This document shows, one piece after another, positions 9,401 through 18,592 of a stretch of DNA of 64,000 bases. Every line of letters starts with the position of its first letter. Within the stretch, counting starts at the first letter, position 1. Origin of the DNA: Mageeibacillus sp. UBA6980 (lineage in GTDB: Bacteria > Bacillota > Clostridia > Saccharofermentanales > Saccharofermentanaceae); NCBI GenBank assembly GCA_002450095.1, contig DJYK01000026.1:128668-192667 (forward strand). Reading direction: 5' to 3'. Under the pieces are notes generated by a model. The model had not been told where the DNA came from. It saw nothing but the letters and a program-made list of their open reading frames with translations, and ran no database searches. Position numbers and translations under genes: made by a program.

Positions 9401-10594
9401 TTATTTATTTCCCAGATCGTCTACGTCTAACAGTTCGCCGATCCTTATCTGTCCGAGGAAATCGGTAATCCTTGAAGTGGAGTTGATAAGATCGGTAACT
9501 GATTCATTCGCATTAACTGCTTCGATTATTCGTGCTACATAAGGGATCATATCAACATTCACATACCACTTGCGTGACAGAAGCTCAGCAGGGTGGTAGT
9601 TAAGATTTGTACAGAGAACGGATTTGATAACGCCGTCTTCGTATGCTTCATCGAATGTATCAAGACCGTCGGTGAATAATCCGAACGGAGCGCAGCAGTA
9701 AATGTCGCGTGCTCCCTGATTCTTCAATATCTTGGAAGTCCTGAGCATCGTGCTTCCGGAATTGATCATGTCATCTATTATGAGAACGTCTCTGCCGGAG
9801 ATATCGTCGCCCAAGTACTCGTAATTCTTGATGGGATGTTCGCCGTCTACCTTTCTCGTGTAATCTCTTTCCCTGTAGAAGATACCGAGGGGGAGATTAA
9901 GGAGGGAGGAATAGAAGATTCCTCTGTTAACGCCTGATTCATCAGGGCTTACGACCAGAGTCTTATCCTTGTCGAGACGGATGGTATCGAATGTGGACAG
10001 AAGTGTGGAGATTATCTTATATGCACTCTTCGGAAAATCGATCCCCATAAGAGGAACTGCGTTTGCAATACGGCCGTCGTGAGGGTCGAAGATGATAAGA
10101 TTGGCAACACCGAGCTCGTACAGTTGCTTGAGCATGGCGGCAACGTCCATGGATTCGTTGGATGTCTCACGCTTTTCCTGTCTGCCTTCATATACGAAGG
10201 GCATGATCACGTTGATCCTTCTTGCTTTACCCGTACAGGTGGAAACGATACGAAGAAGATCTCTGTAGTGATCGTCAGGGGAAAGGATGTGCTTATTGCC
10301 GAAGATATCTATTGTCTCATTACGTGACAGAACGTCGGTGATAATGAAGATGTCGTGACCTCTTACCGATTCTTCGATCTGAAATTTACCCTCTCCGGTC
10401 TGGAAACGGATAAGATCTGTATCGAGTATGTAGTCACTTCTGTAGTATCCGGGGGTATGCACATAAGGTGTTGCATTGGTATCGAAGCGCTTCTTACGCT
10501 TCTGTGATAAACAATCGCTGACCGCCTTTACAAACTCGCGGTTAGCATTGTGAGAAATGATTCCGATAGGACCATAAGGTTCAAGCTGAAGCAT
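9401..10594 (-). CDS. Ribose-phosphate pyrophosphokinase, copy 2
   Basis: 397 aa, a paralogue of the next gene in the operon with the same long architecture but clearly divergent sequence. It has TGEGKFQIEESVRGHD, MPFVYEGRQEKR, FDPHDGRIANA, and the PRPP loop VLIIDDMINSGSTM, so the catalytic and PRPP-binding elements appear intact. Bacillota and Escherichia PRPP synthetases work as hexamers; two co-expressed paralogues could form mixed oligomers or have different allosteric control, which is inference. AAAGGAGA lies 4 bases before ATG, and a promoter-like pair is seen upstream at 10616-10643. Both enzymes being active is likely but not proven. Confidence 0.85.
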   Translation of the reverse strand: MLQLEPYGPIGIISHNANREFVKAVSDCLSQKRKKRFDTNATPYVHTPGYYRSDYILDTDLIRFQTGEGKFQIEESVRGHDIFIITDVLSRNETIDIFGNKHILSPDDHYRDLLRIVSTCTGKARRINVIMPFVYEGRQEKRETSNESMDVAAMLKQLYELGVANLIIFDPHDGRIANAVPLMGIDFPKSAYKIISTLLSTFDTIRLDKDKTLVVSPDESGVNRGIFYSSLLNLPLGIFYRERDYTRKVDGEHPIKNYEYLGDDISGRDVLIIDDMINSGSTMLRTSKILKNQGARDIYCCAPFGLFTDGLDTFDEAYEDGVIKSVLCTNLNYHPAELLSRKWYVNVDMIPYVARIIEAVNANESVTDLINSTSRITDFLGQIRIGELLDVDDLGNK

Positions 10595-10615
10595 AGACTC
10601 TCCTTTACCTAATCA

Positions 10616-10643
10616 GTATTATTCAACAGATTGATAAAAGCAA
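10616..10643 (-). promoter_or_regulatory. Promoter-like element upstream of tandem PRPP synthetase genes
   Basis: On the minus strand TTGCTT (10643-10638) is followed after 16 bases by TAATAC (10621-10616), about 21 bases before the ATG of copy 2. It sits in the 75-base gap after engB, so the prs operon may be transcribed independently of engB. Confidence 0.45.
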
Positions 10644-10669
10644 CTGTCGAATCTTTACAATTTTATCCT

Positions 10670-11263
10670 TTAATTAAATAATTCTTTGGCAATTGCTTCA
10701 CGAAGTTCCGCTATGCCTTGTTTTTTCATTGAAGATACAGCGAAAATATCAGCATTCTCATCAAAATTATAAATATCTTTGAGTTCTTCTATGCGCCTTT
10801 TAAGCCCGGCTGCCGAGTATTTGTCGCATTTGGTAAACACGACAAAATATCTAATTGAGTTGGAATTCATATATTCGAGCATGGCGACATCTTCTTCCGA
10901 CGGTTCGCGCCTGATATCCATCAGATGAAGAACAAGATCGAAGTTCCTTCCGGAGGTGAAATAGCTGTCGGCAAGCGCCGAGAACTGAGCTTTCTTATCC
11001 CTCGATACTTTGGCGTATCCGTAACCAGGAAGATCTGCGATGAGAAACCTGTCGTCTATCTCAAAGAATACGACTGCACGAGTCTTTCCGGGGGTCTGTG
11101 ATACTCTTGCGAGCTTTTTGTTATCCGCAAGGGCGTTTATAAGCGAGGATTTTCCCACGTTGGATCTTCCGGACATAACGATCTCCGGTTCGTTAAGATC
11201 GGGACACTGATCTATCGATGCGGCCAAAGCCTTAAATTTTGCTTTCCTGAAATTGATATCCAT
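10670..11263 (-). CDS. engB: Ribosome biogenesis GTP-binding protein EngB (YsxC/YihA)
   Basis: 197 aa TrmE-Era-like GTPase needed for 50S subunit assembly. G1 is GRSNVGKSSLINAL, the G2 region is SQTPGKTRAV, G3 is DLPGYG, G4 is TKCD and G5 is SSMK. Length and order match the family. The ATG at 11263 has only a weak ribosome site. It is divergent from comEC, with the shared intergenic region at about 11264-11348. The prs operon follows 75 bases downstream. Confidence 0.93.
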   Translation of the reverse strand: MDINFRKAKFKALAASIDQCPDLNEPEIVMSGRSNVGKSSLINALADNKKLARVSQTPGKTRAVVFFEIDDRFLIADLPGYGYAKVSRDKKAQFSALADSYFTSGRNFDLVLHLMDIRREPSEEDVAMLEYMNSNSIRYFVVFTKCDKYSAAGLKRRIEELKDIYNFDENADIFAVSSMKKQGIAELREAIAKELFN

Positions 11264-11348
11264 AGCTGATGTTTGTCGTTTGTTTGTCGATTTTTTGTAT
11301 TCGGTTGGCAGTTTTTGTCGAAATCGTTTCTATTCTAACATACCTTAT

Positions 11349-13367
11349 ATGATTCGTTCTATTCAGATCAGGACAATGATGTCTTTTATCGCGGAAAATA
11401 TAAGAAGACGGCCTTTGCTGCTGCCGGCTGTTATTATGGCGGTCTTCATGAATGTTTACTTTCTGGTGTTTACCGAAGAAGGTGTTGCGTCTTATATTTC
11501 CGGCAAAGCAACGGTAAGGCACATTGATTATCGTTCCGACGGTTCTTCTGAAATCATTTTGGTGACACAGGACGGGAAAAGACTGCTGTATAAGGTCGAT
11601 GAGCTCACTGAATATGATATCGGCGATTCGGTCTTTGTCGAAGGAACGGTTAAGATTCCCGACAAACCGACAAATCCCGGTGAATTTGATTATTCGGAAT
11701 ATCTCAGACGAAAGGGTATTTACGGCTTGCTCTATCCTGATGAAGTGCTCCTTACGGGTAAAGGTCCCGGGATCATAAGGATCGCATCTTATATTGGCAG
11801 ATTCTTTTATCAGGTCAGGATGAGGACTCTTGCGATGTTTGATGATACTGACAGAGCGTATGCATCCGCATTGTATATGGGCGATACCTCTCTTCTTGAT
11901 GATGACATGAGAAGAGCGTTCAGGATATCCGACTGTTCGCATCTTCTGGCCGTCTCGGGAACTCATTTCGCAGGATTCTTGCTGATAGTATCCGAGATCC
12001 TTAAGAAGCCCGGTGTAAAAAGGAAGGTCGCCGTTCCTGTCTTTGTCCTCTTTTGTCTTATGACAGGCTCTTTTACGGGATGGTCGGAATCGGTAACGAG
12101 GGCTTTTGTGATCAGCGTGATGTCCTTTATGTCAAGAGATTATATATCGGCCATGTCGCTTGCCTCGATAATGCTGTTTGTCAAAGATCCGTATTGCGTT
12201 TTAAGCCCGGGGTTTCAGATGAGTTTTGCCGTTTCTTTGTCGATCAGGATTCTCGGCGGCAGGATAAAGACGCTTCTTCTGCGCATAAGGCTCCCCGCGA
12301 CGCTGTCTGATATCCTGACTCCTGTATTTGCCTCCATGGTCGGAATGATGCCTTTCTGGAGCAGGACGAGCTACTATCTGTCGTTTGTCCACATCTTTAC
12401 TCAGATAATCTCTTCTTTCATCGTGACCTTGTCTTGTATATTCTTCATACCGTCCGTTATCACAGGGCTTCCGTTCGTGTGCTCGTTTCTGTTTAAGATC
12501 CTTGATCGGATCATCGCTTTATGTTCTTCCGTTGCATTAAGCTGTTGGTCTTCAGAAGGGTTATCTCCGTACTTTGTCTATTCGCTTATGGCTTTTACGG
12601 TGGTCTGTCTTATGCCGTACAGCGTTATTCGCAAGGTCCTTTTGATCCCTTCCGTTACGGCGGTAATGATCTTTGGGGGATTTACAGCAGCGTCTTATAT
12701 CACGGCGCCTGAAGTCAGGATCGTGTTCATTGATGTAGGGCAGGGTGACAGCTGCCTTATAATGAGCCGCGGGAGGAGTATCCTTATTGACGGCGGTGTC
12801 GAAGATGAGGGACGGTATTCGGTGGCGCCGGTACTCGATTACTATGGGATAGATAAAGTGGATTTTGCCATAGCGTCCCATATGGACGAAGACCACATAG
12901 GAGGACTCGATTATCTCGAGTCCCAAGAAAGGATAGGGACATTTCTTACTTGCTTTGATCTTCATAAAGGCGATGTGATCTATATGACCGATGTCATAAG
13001 GCTTGACTGTCTTTGGCCCTGTACCGTGACAGACGGAGGCAATGAGGACAGTGTTGTATTAAGATTCGAATATGAAGAAGTCTCGGTGCTGTTTACCGGC
13101 GATATAGGATTCGAGAGCGAGGAGCAGTTGATAAATGAAGGGGCAATACTCGATTCCGACATCCTTAAGGTTGGTCATCACGGCTCCTCTTATTCAACCT
13201 GTTCCGAGTTTATCGAGTGTGTATCGCCTCAGACAGCGGTGATCTCCGTAGCACGTAATTCACCATACGGGCATCCGGCGCCTTCTACCGTGCAAAGACT
13301 TGAGGATTACGGATGTGAAATAAGAATGACCGCCCTTGAAGGGGCGATCATCTATGAATTCTCATGA
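11349..13367 (+). CDS. comEC: ComEC/Rec2-type DNA uptake channel and MBL hydrolase
   Basis: About 672 aa from ATG 11349; ATGs at 11376 and 11379 are also possible, as none has a strong ribosome site. The order is typical: N-terminal membrane helices and an OB-like DUF4131 region (ASYISGKATVRHIDYR onward), the polytopic Competence domain with SHLLAVSGTHFAGFLL, and a C-terminal metallo-beta-lactamase-like domain starting FIDVGQGDSCLI with SHMDEDHIGG and GHHGSSYS metal-site motifs. The family moves single-stranded DNA across the membrane and degrades the other strand. No comEA is adjacent, so competence in this organism is not shown. It is convergent with the aspartate kinase gene, with a 13-base gap. 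Confidence 0.88.
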   Translation: MIRSIQIRTMMSFIAENIRRRPLLLPAVIMAVFMNVYFLVFTEEGVASYISGKATVRHIDYRSDGSSEIILVTQDGKRLLYKVDELTEYDIGDSVFVEGTVKIPDKPTNPGEFDYSEYLRRKGIYGLLYPDEVLLTGKGPGIIRIASYIGRFFYQVRMRTLAMFDDTDRAYASALYMGDTSLLDDDMRRAFRISDCSHLLAVSGTHFAGFLLIVSEILKKPGVKRKVAVPVFVLFCLMTGSFTGWSESVTRAFVISVMSFMSRDYISAMSLASIMLFVKDPYCVLSPGFQMSFAVSLSIRILGGRIKTLLLRIRLPATLSDILTPVFASMVGMMPFWSRTSYYLSFVHIFTQIISSFIVTLSCIFFIPSVITGLPFVCSFLFKILDRIIALCSSVALSCWSSEGLSPYFVYSLMAFTVVCLMPYSVIRKVLLIPSVTAVMIFGGFTAASYITAPEVRIVFIDVGQGDSCLIMSRGRSILIDGGVEDEGRYSVAPVLDYYGIDKVDFAIASHMDEDHIGGLDYLESQERIGTFLTCFDLHKGDVIYMTDVIRLDCLWPCTVTDGGNEDSVVLRFEYEEVSVLFTGDIGFESEEQLINEGAILDSDILKVGHHGSSYSTCSEFIECVSPQTAVISVARNSPYGHPAPSTVQRLEDYGCEIRMTALEGAIIYEFS

Positions 13368-13380
13368 TATGAACAATGAA

Positions 13381-14733
13381 TCAGTATCTGAAGAGTTCCT
13401 TATAGAGGACTCTTACGGCATAATCCGTATATTCTTCGGAAACGCCGAACATCATGGAGATCTCGGAAGCGCCCTGGTTAACGATCCTCAAGTTGATACC
13501 TGCGGCGGAGAGGGCAGAAGCGGCTCTCGCCATGATACCTACGGACTTCTCCATGGCTTGACCTACGATCATAACTATGGCGAGATCTCTGTCGATCTTT
13601 ACGGATTCTGCTCTGGCTTCGTTCCTGAATCTGTTGATGATTATATCTTCTTTTTCAGGTGTGAAGTACTTTTTACGTGCGATTATAGTAACTGAATCGA
13701 TTCCGGAAGGGATATGCTCTATCGGAATGCCCTCTTCGGCCATGATTGTAAGAAGGGAAGAGATGAATCCTACTTCATGGTTCATAAGATACTTGGTAAC
13801 CGTGATGGTAAGGAAGCCCTTCTCTCCGGCGATGCCCGTTACAAGAGAGTCGTAATGCGTTCTCTCGGATACGATCCTTGTTCCTTTAGCGGAAGGATTA
13901 TTGGTATTTCTGATATGAACCGGGATACCTCTTACATATACAGGATACAGAGCTTCTTCGTGAAGTACCGAAAAACCGGCATATGCAAGCTCTCTCATCT
14001 CATCGTATGTGATCTCATAGATAGGGAAGGGATTACTTACTATGTTGGGGTTAACGGCAAATACATTGTCGACGTCGGTCCAGTTCTCGTAAACATCGGC
14101 GTTGACGGCACCTGCAAGGATCGATCCCGTGATATCGGAACCTCCTCTTGAGAAAGTTATGATCCTTCCGTCTTTGCCGTAACCGTAGAAGCCGGGGAAG
14201 ATGCATAACTCCTTGATGTTACGAAGTTTCTCGAGGTTATCGTAGGATTCGCCGAGAATGCGGGCTTTGCCGGTTGAATCATGCTCGAGGAACAGACCGC
14301 AGTCTTTGGGATTGCAGTATCTGGCGGGATGACCCGTTGAAGTAAGATATGAAGCGACGAGTCTGGCGCAGCAGTCTTCGCCCATTGCCTTTACTGTATC
14401 AAGATATCTGTTCTCGTTTGAAGTGTCGGAAGAAGCGGCAGACTTTAATGTCTCGATTATCTCGGGGAGGATGTCGCTGATGTTAAGATCTTCGCATATG
14501 CCTTTGTATCTCTCGATGACCTTCATAAGCTCGTCATCATAAGACTCTCCGCTCAAGGCTTTCCTTGCAACGGCAATGAGAAGATCGGTAACTTTGATGT
14601 CATCCCGGGTTCTTTTGCCGGGAGCGGATACGACTATGATCTTTCTGTCGGGATCTGAAAGCACGATATCACAGACTTTTTTGATCTGGAATGCGTCTGC
14701 AAGTGAAGAACCACCGAATTTTGCTATCTTCAT
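13381..14733 (-). CDS. lysC: Aspartate kinase
   Basis: 450 aa from the ATG at 14733, which follows AGAGGTATCGTT; an upstream ATG at 14760 would add 9 residues without a ribosome site. It phosphorylates aspartate, the first step to Lys, Thr and Met. KFGGSSLADA (ATP site) opens the kinase domain, FSRGGSDITGSIL and WTDVDNVFAVNP are the catalytic and aspartate regions, and two ACT modules occupy about residues 305-450, indicating end-product feedback. It is the long single-function type, with no homoserine dehydrogenase domain. No lysine riboswitch fits in the short upstream region. asd, the next enzyme, is elsewhere in the window (42718). Confidence 0.92.
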   Translation of the reverse strand: MKIAKFGGSSLADAFQIKKVCDIVLSDPDRKIIVVSAPGKRTRDDIKVTDLLIAVARKALSGESYDDELMKVIERYKGICEDLNISDILPEIIETLKSAASSDTSNENRYLDTVKAMGEDCCARLVASYLTSTGHPARYCNPKDCGLFLEHDSTGKARILGESYDNLEKLRNIKELCIFPGFYGYGKDGRIITFSRGGSDITGSILAGAVNADVYENWTDVDNVFAVNPNIVSNPFPIYEITYDEMRELAYAGFSVLHEEALYPVYVRGIPVHIRNTNNPSAKGTRIVSERTHYDSLVTGIAGEKGFLTITVTKYLMNHEVGFISSLLTIMAEEGIPIEHIPSGIDSVTIIARKKYFTPEKEDIIINRFRNEARAESVKIDRDLAIVMIVGQAMEKSVGIMARAASALSAAGINLRIVNQGASEISMMFGVSEEYTDYAVRVLYKELFRY

Positions 14734-14782
14734 AACGATACCTCTTATATTTAATCGCACAATATATTATCACAAGATATGA

Positions 14783-14811
14783 TTTACATTTTATTTTTCT
14801 TTATTTACAAT
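14783..14811 (+). promoter_or_regulatory. Promoter of yqeG, implying a leaderless mRNA
   Basis: TTTACA (14783-14788), a 17-base spacer and TACAAT (14806-14811). Transcription would begin near 14818, two or three bases before the ATG at 14821, and no Shine-Dalgarno sequence lies upstream of that ATG. Confidence 0.45.
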
Positions 14812-14820
14812 CCATACAAT

Positions 14821-15318
14821 ATGAATATTTTTAAAGCGATGAAGCCCGACAAAGTATATAAAGGAGTCAATGATATTCCTTTGGATGAACTCAGGAGCAT
14901 GGGGAAGACCTGTCTACTTCTGGATTTTGACAATACTTTGGGGCCTGACCATGCGACACGCCCCGACCAATATGCTTATGATTTTATAAAGAAGATAACC
15001 GACGCCGGTTTTTCCTGCTGTCTTGTCTCTAATGCCAAGTCCGGAAGATCATCCGGGATAGCGAAGCTTCTTGAGATCCCTTGTGTTACATATGCACATA
15101 AGCCCAGACCTGACGGCGTGAACAGAGCGCTGAAGCTTTTGGGAAAAGACCGTAATGAAGCGGTTATGATTGGAGATCAGATCTTTACAGACGTAATTGC
15201 CGGAAGACTTGCTTCGGTCTATACGATAATGGTGGAGAAGTACTCCTCGAGAGAAATATGGTACGTAATACTTAAAAGGCCTCTCGAGAAGATCGTAAGG
15301 TTAATCGGAAGATTCTAA
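14821..15318 (+). CDS. yqeG: YqeG-family HAD IIIA phosphatase
   Basis: 165 aa from ATG 14821. HAD motif I is LLDFDNTLGPD, motif II is CLVSNA, and motif III/IV is MIGDQIFTDVIAG, so the phosphatase core is complete. The family is conserved in Bacillota; its physiological substrate is not established. An earlier in-frame ATG (14779) would add a short hydrophobic stretch but lies upstream of the likely promoter, so it was not used. The last 18 bases overlap the end of the convergent rluB gene. Confidence 0.82.
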   Translation: MNIFKAMKPDKVYKGVNDIPLDELRSMGKTCLLLDFDNTLGPDHATRPDQYAYDFIKKITDAGFSCCLVSNAKSGRSSGIAKLLEIPCVTYAHKPRPDGVNRALKLLGKDRNEAVMIGDQIFTDVIAGRLASVYTIMVEKYSSREIWYVILKRPLEKIVRLIGRF

Positions 15319-15993
15319 TCCCCGTATCTCTTCTTTGGTGAGGTTTCTTGTCTGTCCGTACTTAAGGTCGCCAAGAAGCACGTTATTGAAACGGATCCTT
15401 CGAAGTTTAGTGACTTTGTACCCGAGTTCATCGCACATTCTTCGTATCTGCCTGTTAAGTCCCTGTTTCAGGATGATGTTAAACGTATGAGTACCGGTGA
15501 TCCTGACACGGCAGGGGAGCGTCTTCTGCCCCAGTATAACGAGGCCGTTTTCCATCTTCTCCTTAAACCCCGGCGCAATCTTATGGTCGACCCTGACCTG
15601 ATACTCTTTCTCGTGACCGTTCTCGGCGCGAAGGAGTTTATTGACTATATCTCCGTCGTTAGTGAGAAGTATGAGTCCCGATGAGTTCTTGTCGAGTCGT
15701 CCTATAGGGAATATCCTGTCGTCCATTCCCACGTAGTCGATGATGTTAGTCGGGTCTCTTCGGTCCGTGGTGCAGGTGATCCCGAGAGGCTTGTGAAGGG
15801 CGATGTATATCTTATTCTCCTCGGGATTTACTGTCTTGCCGTCAACTTCGACGACTTGTCCCTCTGATACGACCGAACCGTTCGTGGCGACAGTTCCGTC
15901 TATGGTTACTTTACCCGATTCGACATATCTGTCGGCTTCTCTTCTTGAACAGAATCCGCTTGAGGCTATGTATTTATTAATCCTTACTCCCAT
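15301..15993 (-). CDS. Pseudouridine synthase of the RluB/RsuA family
   Basis: 230 aa. It isomerises a uridine in ribosomal RNA to pseudouridine. The N-terminal S4 RNA-binding domain (RINKYIASSGFCSRREADRY) is followed by the catalytic domain with GRLDKNSSGLILLTNDGD, whose Asp is the nucleophile. RluB (23S), RluF and RsuA (16S) types cannot be separated with certainty; RluB-like is most usual in Clostridia. The ATG lies inside the end of the upstream histidine kinase gene (10-base overlap, same strand), so it is the last gene of the regulator operon. Confidence 0.87.
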   Translation of the reverse strand: MGVRINKYIASSGFCSRREADRYVESGKVTIDGTVATNGSVVSEGQVVEVDGKTVNPEENKIYIALHKPLGITCTTDRRDPTNIIDYVGMDDRIFPIGRLDKNSSGLILLTNDGDIVNKLLRAENGHEKEYQVRVDHKIAPGFKEKMENGLVILGQKTLPCRVRITGTHTFNIILKQGLNRQIRRMCDELGYKVTKLRRIRFNNVLLGDLKYGQTRNLTKEEIRGLESSD

Positions 15994-17789
15994 GCGTTGG
16001 CTGCTTCGGCTTTCTTTAAAGTAAAAGTAAACTTGGTGCCATGTCCGTATTCGCTCTCGACGGTGATGTCTTCTCCCATGTATGTGAGGAGTTCTTTTGC
16101 TATGGCAAGTCCTAAGCCGGTGCCTTTCTTGCCGCGGGCTCGATCTGCTTTAAAGAATCTCTCGAAGATATGGTTAATATCGTATTCGTGAATGCCTTGT
16201 CCTGTGTCTGAGACGGAGATGTAGACCTTGCCGAGATCCTCGTTGTAATCGCTTGTGATCGTGATGGTTCCGCCCTTAGGAGTATATTTCTTGGCGTTAT
16301 CAAGAAGGATTACGAGTATCTGATTGACTCGGTCGGGGTTGCCCATTACGGTAGGGAGCTTACCGGTGGTGTAGTGAACGCTGAAGAATAGCCCCGCATC
16401 CTTCATTACCGGCGTAAACCTCGTGTAAATGCTGTCGAGAAGCTCGTTCATATCGAACGGGAACATCTTAAATGCCAGTGTTCCGGACTGAAGCTTGGAA
16501 AGCTCGAGCATGTCATCGATAAGCCTTGAGAGACGCAAGGTCTCGTTCAAAATGATATCGTAATACCTCATGCGGTCCTCTTCCTTCTTGACCATGCCGT
16601 CGGAAAGAGGCTCGATGAGTCCTCTCAAAGTCTGAAGAGGAGTCCTTAACTCGTGTGAGATGTTTGCAACGTAGTCGCGTCTTGTCATCTCGAGTTTATG
16701 CTCTTCTGTAATATCGCGGAAAAATCCCGTTGCTCCTATGCATACGGTGTCTTTCTGGGCATCGAAGCGGGGGACGAGAGTGTACTCATAAGCGTAGTTA
16801 GGACTTTCCATGACTCTCTTCTTGTTCTCTCCGGTTTCCATGCACTCCGCAAGATCATCCCAGAATGCTTCGAAAGGCACTATCTGTATCTTCTCGGAGA
16901 AGTTGTTCTTACGTGGAACCTTCGAGAAAATGTCTTTCATCGTATCGTTCGAGAAAGTAACCGAACCGTCCTTGTCAAAGACCATGATACCTTCCGATAT
17001 TACGTTGAAGATGTTCTCGAGCTTGTTCCTCTCGTTCGTAAGATCGTTGATCGATTGGGACAGTCGGTCAGCCATACTGTTAAAGGATACGGCAAGTTCG
17101 CCGGCTTCACCGACATGATTCTCGTTCGCCCGGATCTTGAGATTGCCTCGGCCGTATTGTTTGGCAACCTGATTAACTTCCTGTAACGGCTCTGTTATGA
17201 GTTCGACAAAAATGACTGTCGGGACCATCATCGCGAGTGCCGCCGCGAAAGTGGAGAGCAGAAGAATATTGATATAGTTATTGATAAGATCATTATCTTC
17301 GTTTATCAGATTATACTGGATCACATAATAAGTATTACCGTCTTTGACGAAGGGGATCTTCATCAACAGAGTTCGTTGTGAAGAGAAGTTCGACTGCAGG
17401 AACATCAGCCTGTTGTTCCATGAACCGACATTATCGAGATTATTCTCGACGTAATCGATGGCGTCAAGCTCTTCGGGACTTGCTTTCTCGGTAAGATCCG
17501 TCGGTACAACGATACGTCCCTGTTCGTTTGTTATAAAGAATTCCTTGTTGGATATGCTCGAAGGGTAGAGGATATATTCATATATCTCTTCGAGTGACAG
17601 ATCATCAGATGCGTTGTTTACCGCTTCCTCGATCGCTTCGTATTGTTTTTGTGCCTCATCGACACTGTAATTAAAAGCAGTGGTGCTTCCGGCAATACCG
17701 AATGCAACGGCTGCGAGAAGAGCAGAAGCGGCCAGTGCTATAAACACCAGCAGGAACATTCTTCTCATAATGAAACTGTGATGAAACAC
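15984..17789 (-). CDS. Membrane sensor histidine kinase, WalK/PhoR type
   Basis: 601 aa. Order: membrane helix at about 9-33, an extracytoplasmic sensor loop to about 170, a second helix at about 172-197, a HAMP domain to about 250, a PAS domain at about 255-365, HisKA with the phospho-acceptor His379 in ANISHELRTPLQ, and an HATPase_c domain with NAKKYT (N box), DTGQGI (G1) and GTGLGLAIAK (G2). The GTG start directly follows the stop of the response regulator and has GAGGT 7 bases upstream. It autophosphorylates and passes phosphate to the neighbouring regulator. The signal is not known; cell-wall or phosphate stress is typical of the architecture. Confidence 0.88.
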   Translation of the reverse strand: MFHHSFIMRRMFLLVFIALAASALLAAVAFGIAGSTTAFNYSVDEAQKQYEAIEEAVNNASDDLSLEEIYEYILYPSSISNKEFFITNEQGRIVVPTDLTEKASPEELDAIDYVENNLDNVGSWNNRLMFLQSNFSSQRTLLMKIPFVKDGNTYYVIQYNLINEDNDLINNYINILLLSTFAAALAMMVPTVIFVELITEPLQEVNQVAKQYGRGNLKIRANENHVGEAGELAVSFNSMADRLSQSINDLTNERNKLENIFNVISEGIMVFDKDGSVTFSNDTMKDIFSKVPRKNNFSEKIQIVPFEAFWDDLAECMETGENKKRVMESPNYAYEYTLVPRFDAQKDTVCIGATGFFRDITEEHKLEMTRRDYVANISHELRTPLQTLRGLIEPLSDGMVKKEEDRMRYYDIILNETLRLSRLIDDMLELSKLQSGTLAFKMFPFDMNELLDSIYTRFTPVMKDAGLFFSVHYTTGKLPTVMGNPDRVNQILVILLDNAKKYTPKGGTITITSDYNEDLGKVYISVSDTGQGIHEYDINHIFERFFKADRARGKKGTGLGLAIAKELLTYMGEDITVESEYGHGTKFTFTLKKAEAANAWE

Positions 17790-18485
17790 TTAAGAGACCT
17801 CGAATTTATACCCCACTCCGTATACGGTAGAGATATTCCATCTGCTTCCGTCGTAGGTGATCTTCTGTCTTATCCTCTTAATGTGGGTATCTATGGTACG
17901 AAGATCTCCGTCAAAGTCATTTCCCCATACGGATCTTAAGATCTGGTCACGGCTCATAACCGTGCCCGGATGGGATGCAAGAAGGTGAAGTATCTCGACT
18001 TCCTTGGGTGTGAAGGCAATAGCTTTCGAATTAACCTTAACAGAGTAATTCTCAATATTGATCTCGAGACCGTCGAATCTTAGAAGTCCGTTGGAAGAAG
18101 AGGGTTCCTGAGAGGACTCTGTCCTCCTTAAGACCGCTTTGATCCTGGCGACTACTTCTCTCGGAGAGAAAGGCTTTACGATGTAATCATCAGCACCGAG
18201 CTCGAGACCCAATACGCGGTCGATCTCTTCGCCCTTGGCAGTGAGGATGATAATAGGAGTAGACATGGTCTTCCTTAATTCTCTGCATACATCGAGTCCG
18301 TTCATCTGAGGCATCATAACATCGAGAAGGATAAGATCCGGCTTATCCTCGTGAGCAAGCTTCAGGGATTCGTCACCGTCAAAGGCGTCAGAATGTGTGT
18401 AATGCTCATTATCAAGATATAATCTCAACGATTCGTGTACGATGGGATCATCATCACAGATCAGTATATGCGGTGTTGAAGACAT
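17790..18485 (-). CDS. OmpR-family response regulator
   Basis: 231 aa from the ATG at 18485, which follows AAAGGACGTATC; an upstream in-frame ATG (18515) lacks such a site. The receiver domain has the acidic pocket CDDD (11-13), the phosphorylated Asp55 in LILLDVMMPQMNG, and the Lys in IVKPFS. The C-terminal winged helix (TPKEVEILHLLASHPG, then RTIDTHIKRIRQKI) binds DNA. It forms an operon with the kinase and is divergent from a lipoprotein gene, an obvious candidate target. Confidence 0.92.
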   Translation of the reverse strand: MSSTPHILICDDDPIVHESLRLYLDNEHYTHSDAFDGDESLKLAHEDKPDLILLDVMMPQMNGLDVCRELRKTMSTPIIILTAKGEEIDRVLGLELGADDYIVKPFSPREVVARIKAVLRRTESSQEPSSSNGLLRFDGLEINIENYSVKVNSKAIAFTPKEVEILHLLASHPGTVMSRDQILRSVWGNDFDGDLRTIDTHIKRIRQKITYDGSRWNISTVYGVGYKFEVS

Positions 18486-18592
18486 GATACGTCCTTTCTT
18501 CAAAACATAATCCATTCAATTATATATTAAATTTCCTGCTGTTGCTGTATAATTTATATAATTTTTGTTAAATGATTATGAAGGATGGATCT

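Noticed and set aside
11232..11966. Long minus-strand open frame of 244 codons opposite comEC
   Set aside because: It lies antisense to a convincing ComEC sequence, is low in recognisable motifs and has no ribosome site.
14734..14820. Lysine riboswitch upstream of aspartate kinase
   Set aside because: The upstream region before the divergent gene is under 90 bases, too short for the ~170-base element.
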